Source: an uncultured Paracoccaceae bacterium
GTDB lineage: Bacteria > Pseudomonadota > Alphaproteobacteria > Rhodobacterales > Rhodobacteraceae
Length of the DNA stretch: 64,000 nucleotides
NCBI GenBank assembly: GCA_947487205.1
Contig: CANKVU010000005.1
Location: forward strand, 1-64,000
Reading direction: 5' to 3'
Each line of letters opens with the position of its first letter. Within the stretch, counting starts at the first letter, position 1. Below the pieces are notes generated by a model. It worked only from the letters and a program-made list of their open reading frames with translations. It was not told where the DNA came from and did not search any database. Below, in pieces: positions 60,514 to 64,000 of the stretch. Position numbers and translations under genes: made by a program.

Positions 60514-61298
60514 AGGTCGGGCGCTGGAACGATCTGGGTGAACGGATCGGGGTCGGCGCCGTCGTTGCCGGGATCGGGCTCGTCTGCGTGTGGTTCGGCG
60601 GCTTCGTCTTCGGGGCGCTGACGGTCGTCATCAGCGCGGTCATGGTCTGGGAACTGGTGCGGATGCTCGACGCCGACGCGCCGGCCGTGCGGCTGGCGCT
60701 CGCCTCGGCCGCCGGGTTGATCGTGGCCGAGATCGTCCCCCCCGCCTACGCGCTGCCGCTGCTCCTCGGGCCGATCTTCCTCGGGGTGACGCTTCTGAAA
60801 CGGCGCCGCGCCACCTATGCCGTGTTCACCGTGCTGATCGTCCTGGCGGGGCTCGGCCTCTATATCCTGCGGACCGAGAACGGCGCGATCTGGATGCTGT
60901 GGCTGGCGCTGGCCGTCATCGCCACCGACGTGTTCGGCTATCTCGTCGGGCGGCAGCTCGGCGGGCCGAAACTCTGGCCGAGGGTCAGCCCCAACAAGAC
61001 CTGGTCGGGAACGCTGGCCGGTTGGGCCGCGGCCGGCGGGGTCGGGGCAATCTTCATGACCTTCACCGAGGCGAACGCCGAGATCATCCCGGTGTCGATC
61101 GCGCTCAGCATGGCCGCCCAGATCGGCGACATCGCCGAATCCGCCGTCAAGCGCCGCGCCGGGGTGAAGGACAGCTCGTCGCTCCTGCCGGGACATGGCG
61201 GGCTCTTCGACCGGTTCGACGGGATGCTGGGCGCGGCGGTCTTCTTCCTGCTGGTCGCGCAGATCATCGACTTCCCGCCGGGGATCGTCGCGGGTTGA
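60510..61298 (+). CDS. cdsA: Phosphatidate cytidylyltransferase
   Basis: 262 residues from ATG 60510. Forms CDP-diacylglycerol for phospholipids. Six or more membrane spans. The C-terminal signature appears as GQLGGPKLWPRVSPNKTWSG and AAQIGDIAESAVKRRAGVKD then SSLLPGHGGLFDRFDGML, with the metal-binding Asp residues. Integral inner-membrane enzyme. Confidence 0.94.
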   Translation: MKVGRWNDLGERIGVGAVVAGIGLVCVWFGGFVFGALTVVISAVMVWELVRMLDADAPAVRLALASAAGLIVAEIVPPAYALPLLLGPIFLGVTLLKRRRATYAVFTVLIVLAGLGLYILRTENGAIWMLWLALAVIATDVFGYLVGRQLGGPKLWPRVSPNKTWSGTLAGWAAAGGVGAIFMTFTEANAEIIPVSIALSMAAQIGDIAESAVKRRAGVKDSSSLLPGHGGLFDRFDGMLGAAVFFLLVAQIIDFPPGIVAG

Positions 61299-61303
61299 CC
61301 GGG

Positions 61304-62473
61304 ATGCGGCGCGTCACCGTGTTCGGCTCCACCGGGTCCATCGGGTGCAGCACGCTCGACCTGATCGCGCGGCGGCCGGACGCCTTCCGGGTGGTGGCGC
61401 TGACGGGCGGGACGAATGTCGCGCGGCTGGCCGCGCAGGCCCGGGCCGTCGGCGCCGAGATCGCCGTCACCGCCCATGCCGACCGGCTGGACGAGCTGCG
61501 CGCGGCGCTCGCCGGATCGGGGATCGAGGCCGCCGCCGGGCCCGCGGCGTTGGTCGAGGCCGCGCGCCGGCCGGCGGACTGGATCATGTCGGGCATCGTC
61601 GGCGCCGCCGGGCTCGAACCCGGGCTGGTGGCGCTCGAACAGGGCACGACGCTGGCGCTGGCCAACAAGGAGAGCCTCGTCTGCGCCGGGCCGCTGCTGA
61701 TGGAGACGGCGCGGGCCCACGGCGCGCGGGTGCTGCCCGTCGACAGCGAGCATTCGGCGGTCTTCCAGGCGCTGATCGGGGAGGACAGCGCGGCGGTCGA
61801 GCGGATCGTCATCACCGCCTCGGGGGGCGCGTTCCGCGACTGGCCGCCGGAGCGGCTCGCCCAGGCCACCCCGGAGGAGGCCGCGACCCATCCCAACTGG
61901 GACATGGGCCAGCGGATCACGATCGACAGCGCCTCGCTCTTCAACAAGGCGCTCGAACTGATCGAGACGAAGGAATTCTTCGGCATCGACCCGGACCGGA
62001 TCGAGGTCCTGATCCATCCCGAATCGCTGGTCCATGCGCTGGTCGGGTTCGCCGACGGGGCGCTGATGGCGCATATCGGCCCGCCCGACATGCGCCACGC
62101 GATCGGCTTCGCGCTGAACTGGCCCGAGCGGCGCGACCTGCCCGTGGAGCGGCTGGACCTGGCCCGGATCGGGCAGCTGACCTTCGCGGCGCCCGACGAG
62201 GCGCGGCACCCGGCGCTGCGGCTGGCCCGGGACGTGATGCGCGACGGGGGATTGTCGGGCGCCGTCTTCAACGCCGCGAAGGAACGCGCGCTCGACCATT
62301 TCCTGGGCCGGCGGATCGGATTTTTGCAGATGGCCGAGCTGGTGGAACGGGTGCTGGACAAGATGTCGTCAGACCGCCTTGGCAATCGGGTGCCGACGCT
62401 CGATATGGTCCGCGACGCCGATGCCCGCGCGCGCGCGCTGGCGGACGAAACCCTCGGCGCGCTGACCGCCTGA
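61304..62473 (+). CDS. dxr: 1-deoxy-D-xylulose 5-phosphate reductoisomerase
   Basis: 389 residues from ATG 61304. Second step of the MEP isoprenoid pathway, feeding uppS. NADPH site TVFGSTGSIGCSTLDLI (5-21); LANKESLVCAGPLLM; DSEHSAVFQAL; TASGGAFRDWPPERL (flexible loop); NWDMGQRITIDSASLFNKAL; EVLIHPESLVHALVGFADGA. Complete length. Confidence 0.95.
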   Translation: MRRVTVFGSTGSIGCSTLDLIARRPDAFRVVALTGGTNVARLAAQARAVGAEIAVTAHADRLDELRAALAGSGIEAAAGPAALVEAARRPADWIMSGIVGAAGLEPGLVALEQGTTLALANKESLVCAGPLLMETARAHGARVLPVDSEHSAVFQALIGEDSAAVERIVITASGGAFRDWPPERLAQATPEEAATHPNWDMGQRITIDSASLFNKALELIETKEFFGIDPDRIEVLIHPESLVHALVGFADGALMAHIGPPDMRHAIGFALNWPERRDLPVERLDLARIGQLTFAAPDEARHPALRLARDVMRDGGLSGAVFNAAKERALDHFLGRRIGFLQMAELVERVLDKMSSDRLGNRVPTLDMVRDADARARALADETLGALTA

Positions 62474-62483
62474 AGGAGACCAC

Positions 62484-63821
62484 ATGGACATCGTGGGACT
62501 GATCCCCGATTTCGGCTCGCTCATCGTCACGGTCCTGGCCTTCGTCGCGGCATTGAGCGTGATCGTCGCGATCCACGAATACGGCCACTACATCGTCGGC
62601 CGCTGGTCGGGGATCGAGGCGGACGTGTTCTCGATCGGCATGGGGCCGGTGATCGCGTCGCGGATGGACCGGCGCGGCACGCGCTGGCAGATCGCGGCCT
62701 TTCCGGTGGGCGGCTACGTCAAGTTCCGGGGCGACGCGGACGCGGCGAGCCTCAGGCAGGCCGACACGCCCGGCCTCGACGCCGAGACCCGGCGCCAGAC
62801 CATGGCGGGCGCCCCGCTTTGGGCGCGGGCGGCCACGGTCGCGGCCGGCCCCGCCTTCAACTTCCTGCTCTCGATCGCGGTCTTTGCGGTGGTCCTGTCG
62901 CTCCGCGGAGTGGCCAGCGATCCGCTGACCGTCGACGAGGTGCGGCCGCTTCCGGGTGTCGAGGCGCGCATCCTGCCGGGCGACCGGCTGCTTTCCATCG
63001 CCGGGCAGGAGGTGCCGCCCGTGGCCGAGCTCGGCAGCTTCTACGACGCGCTGCCGGTGGAGCCGCGCCTGCCATACGTGATCGACCGCGACGGCGAGAG
63101 GCTGGAGATCGAGGCGCCCTATCCGTTTCCGCCGATCGTGGGGGGCGTGAACCCGCAATCGGCGGCGCAGGCGGCGGGCCTTCGGGAGGGGGACGTGATC
63201 ACCGCCGTCGACGGGCAGGAGGTCTTCGCGTTCTCGCAGGTCCGCGACGTGGTCGGAGGGTCGGATGGCGGCGCCGTGGACCTGAGCGTCTGGCGGGCCG
63301 GGCAGGACTTGGGCGAGATCGAGCTTCAACCCCGCCGCATGGACCTTCCGCTGCCGGAGGGCGGGTTCGAGACGCGCTGGCTGATCGGCATCACCGGCGG
63401 CCTCTACGTGACGCCCCGGACGACGACCCCCGGCCCGCTCTCGGCGCTGGCCTATGGCGCGGGGCAGGTCGTCTATATCGTCGAGCAATCGCTCTCGGGC
63501 CTCTATCACATGGCGGCCGGGGCCATTTCGTCGTGCAACCTGCAAGGCCCCATCGGCATCGCCCAGACGAGCGGCGCGGCGGCGAGCGCGGGCGTGCTGA
63601 GCTTCGTGTGGTTCATCGCGGTGCTGTCGACGGCGGTGGGCTTGGTGAACCTCTTTCCGATCCCGGTCCTCGATGGCGGGCACCTGGTCCTATACGCCTA
63701 CGAGGCGGTGGTGGGGCGGGCGCCCTCGGAAAAGGCGCTGAACGTGCTGATGGCCGCGGGCATCGCGCTGATCGGCACGCTCATGGTCTTTGCCATCACC
63801 AACGACGTGCTCTGCCCCTGA
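62484..63821 (+). CDS. rseP: Site-2 protease RseP
   Basis: 445 residues. Intramembrane zinc protease for regulated proteolysis of envelope stress signals. HEYGH (31-35) is the zinc motif in the first helix; FPVGGYVKFRGD; one or two PDZ domains (about 150-320, VNPQSAAQAAGLREGDVITA); NLFPIPVLDGGHLVLYAYEA supplies the third ligand near residue 397. Last gene of the run; a C/G-rich inverted stretch (about 63,822-63,845) follows, and 63,846-64,000 contains no gene. Confidence 0.94.
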   Translation: MDIVGLIPDFGSLIVTVLAFVAALSVIVAIHEYGHYIVGRWSGIEADVFSIGMGPVIASRMDRRGTRWQIAAFPVGGYVKFRGDADAASLRQADTPGLDAETRRQTMAGAPLWARAATVAAGPAFNFLLSIAVFAVVLSLRGVASDPLTVDEVRPLPGVEARILPGDRLLSIAGQEVPPVAELGSFYDALPVEPRLPYVIDRDGERLEIEAPYPFPPIVGGVNPQSAAQAAGLREGDVITAVDGQEVFAFSQVRDVVGGSDGGAVDLSVWRAGQDLGEIELQPRRMDLPLPEGGFETRWLIGITGGLYVTPRTTTPGPLSALAYGAGQVVYIVEQSLSGLYHMAAGAISSCNLQGPIGIAQTSGAAASAGVLSFVWFIAVLSTAVGLVNLFPIPVLDGGHLVLYAYEAVVGRAPSEKALNVLMAAGIALIGTLMVFAITNDVLCP

Positions 63822-64000
63822 CCCCGCCGGGCCCGGCCGGGCCGGATCGCAGACGCGCCCGCGCGCCGCGCGGCCCGGCGGAGGATCGCCCCGGCGCGGC
63901 CACGTGCCCGGGGGGATTTTCGTAACCCCCTATCGCCGCGATAAAAAATTGCGTGTCGGCGAGGTGACACCGGGGGGATCGCGTTTTGACACCGGGCCGC

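Noticed and set aside
1-64000. CRISPR arrays, rRNA or tRNA genes
   Set aside because: No regularly spaced repeats, rRNA signatures or convincing cloverleafs were found by reading.

Overview
The window is high-GC alphaproteobacterial DNA, most likely from a Rhodobacteraceae (Roseobacter/Rhodobacter group) genome. This is inferred from the dnaB-alr-radA-cvpA and pyrH-frr-uppS-cdsA-dxr-rseP gene orders, ctaA-type heme A synthase, VPLPA-type sorting tails and strongly GC-biased codons. It was read by eye with no database search.

Layout. (1) 1-501 is the right end of an IS3-family insertion sequence. (2) About 502-19,385 is a decayed prophage. It has a leftward early operon (3979 to 610) with a DNA cytosine methyltransferase broken by an in-frame amber codon. 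An immunity region (about 4066-4975) holds a small XRE repressor, a Cro-like regulator and palindromic operators placed inside promoter spacers. A DUF4145 gene sits in reverse orientation as probable cargo. A rightward replication module follows (CHC2 primase, P4/D5-type SF3 helicase). The late module is collapsed: a minor tail protein Z-like gene, a terminase small subunit, and one 1263-codon ORF in which the first ~90 residues of a terminase large subunit run in frame into a very large tail protein. No portal, capsid, tape-measure or integrase gene is visible, so the phage cannot make particles by itself. (3) 19,390-22,518 is a leftward array of five paralogous secreted proteins ending in VPLPA-CTERM-like tails. 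Their mature domains alternate between two subfamilies (A-B-A-B-A). A sixth, unrelated protein with the same kind of tail lies inside the prophage (12,319-13,149), between two diverged 67-bp direct repeats. (4) 22,600-23,818 is a scar zone with a zinc-ribbon microprotein and a beheaded SRAP peptidase gene. (5) From 23,819 to the end is ordinary chromosome.

Chromosomal part. 23.8-29.6 kb: monooxygenase-like protein, Na+/H+ antiporter, galactonate dehydratase, and manC/manB for GDP-mannose. 29.6-37.7 kb: cvpA, radA, alr, dnaB, pyrE, glpX, hom. 37.7-44.8 kb: lipoprotein, ThiE-like protein, trmJ, ctaA, M32 carboxypeptidase, a CYP152 peroxygenase and a CorC-type protein. 44.8-52.3 kb: xerD, secreted and small membrane proteins, aroK-aroB-pabB, ssb, lytic transglycosylase, DUF1206 protein. 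52.4-57.0 kb: a dipeptide-type ABC importer with a fused double ATPase and no binding protein in view. 57.4-63.8 kb: miaA, then the envelope/isoprenoid operon pyrH-frr-uppS-cdsA-dxr-rseP.

Most notable: the alternating VPLPA array and the related cargo gene in the adjacent prophage. They suggest repeated acquisition and duplication of envelope-anchored proteins at this locus. The exosortase they would need is not in the window. Several prophage genes show recent damage (two in-frame ambers, a probable frameshift, one large internal deletion).
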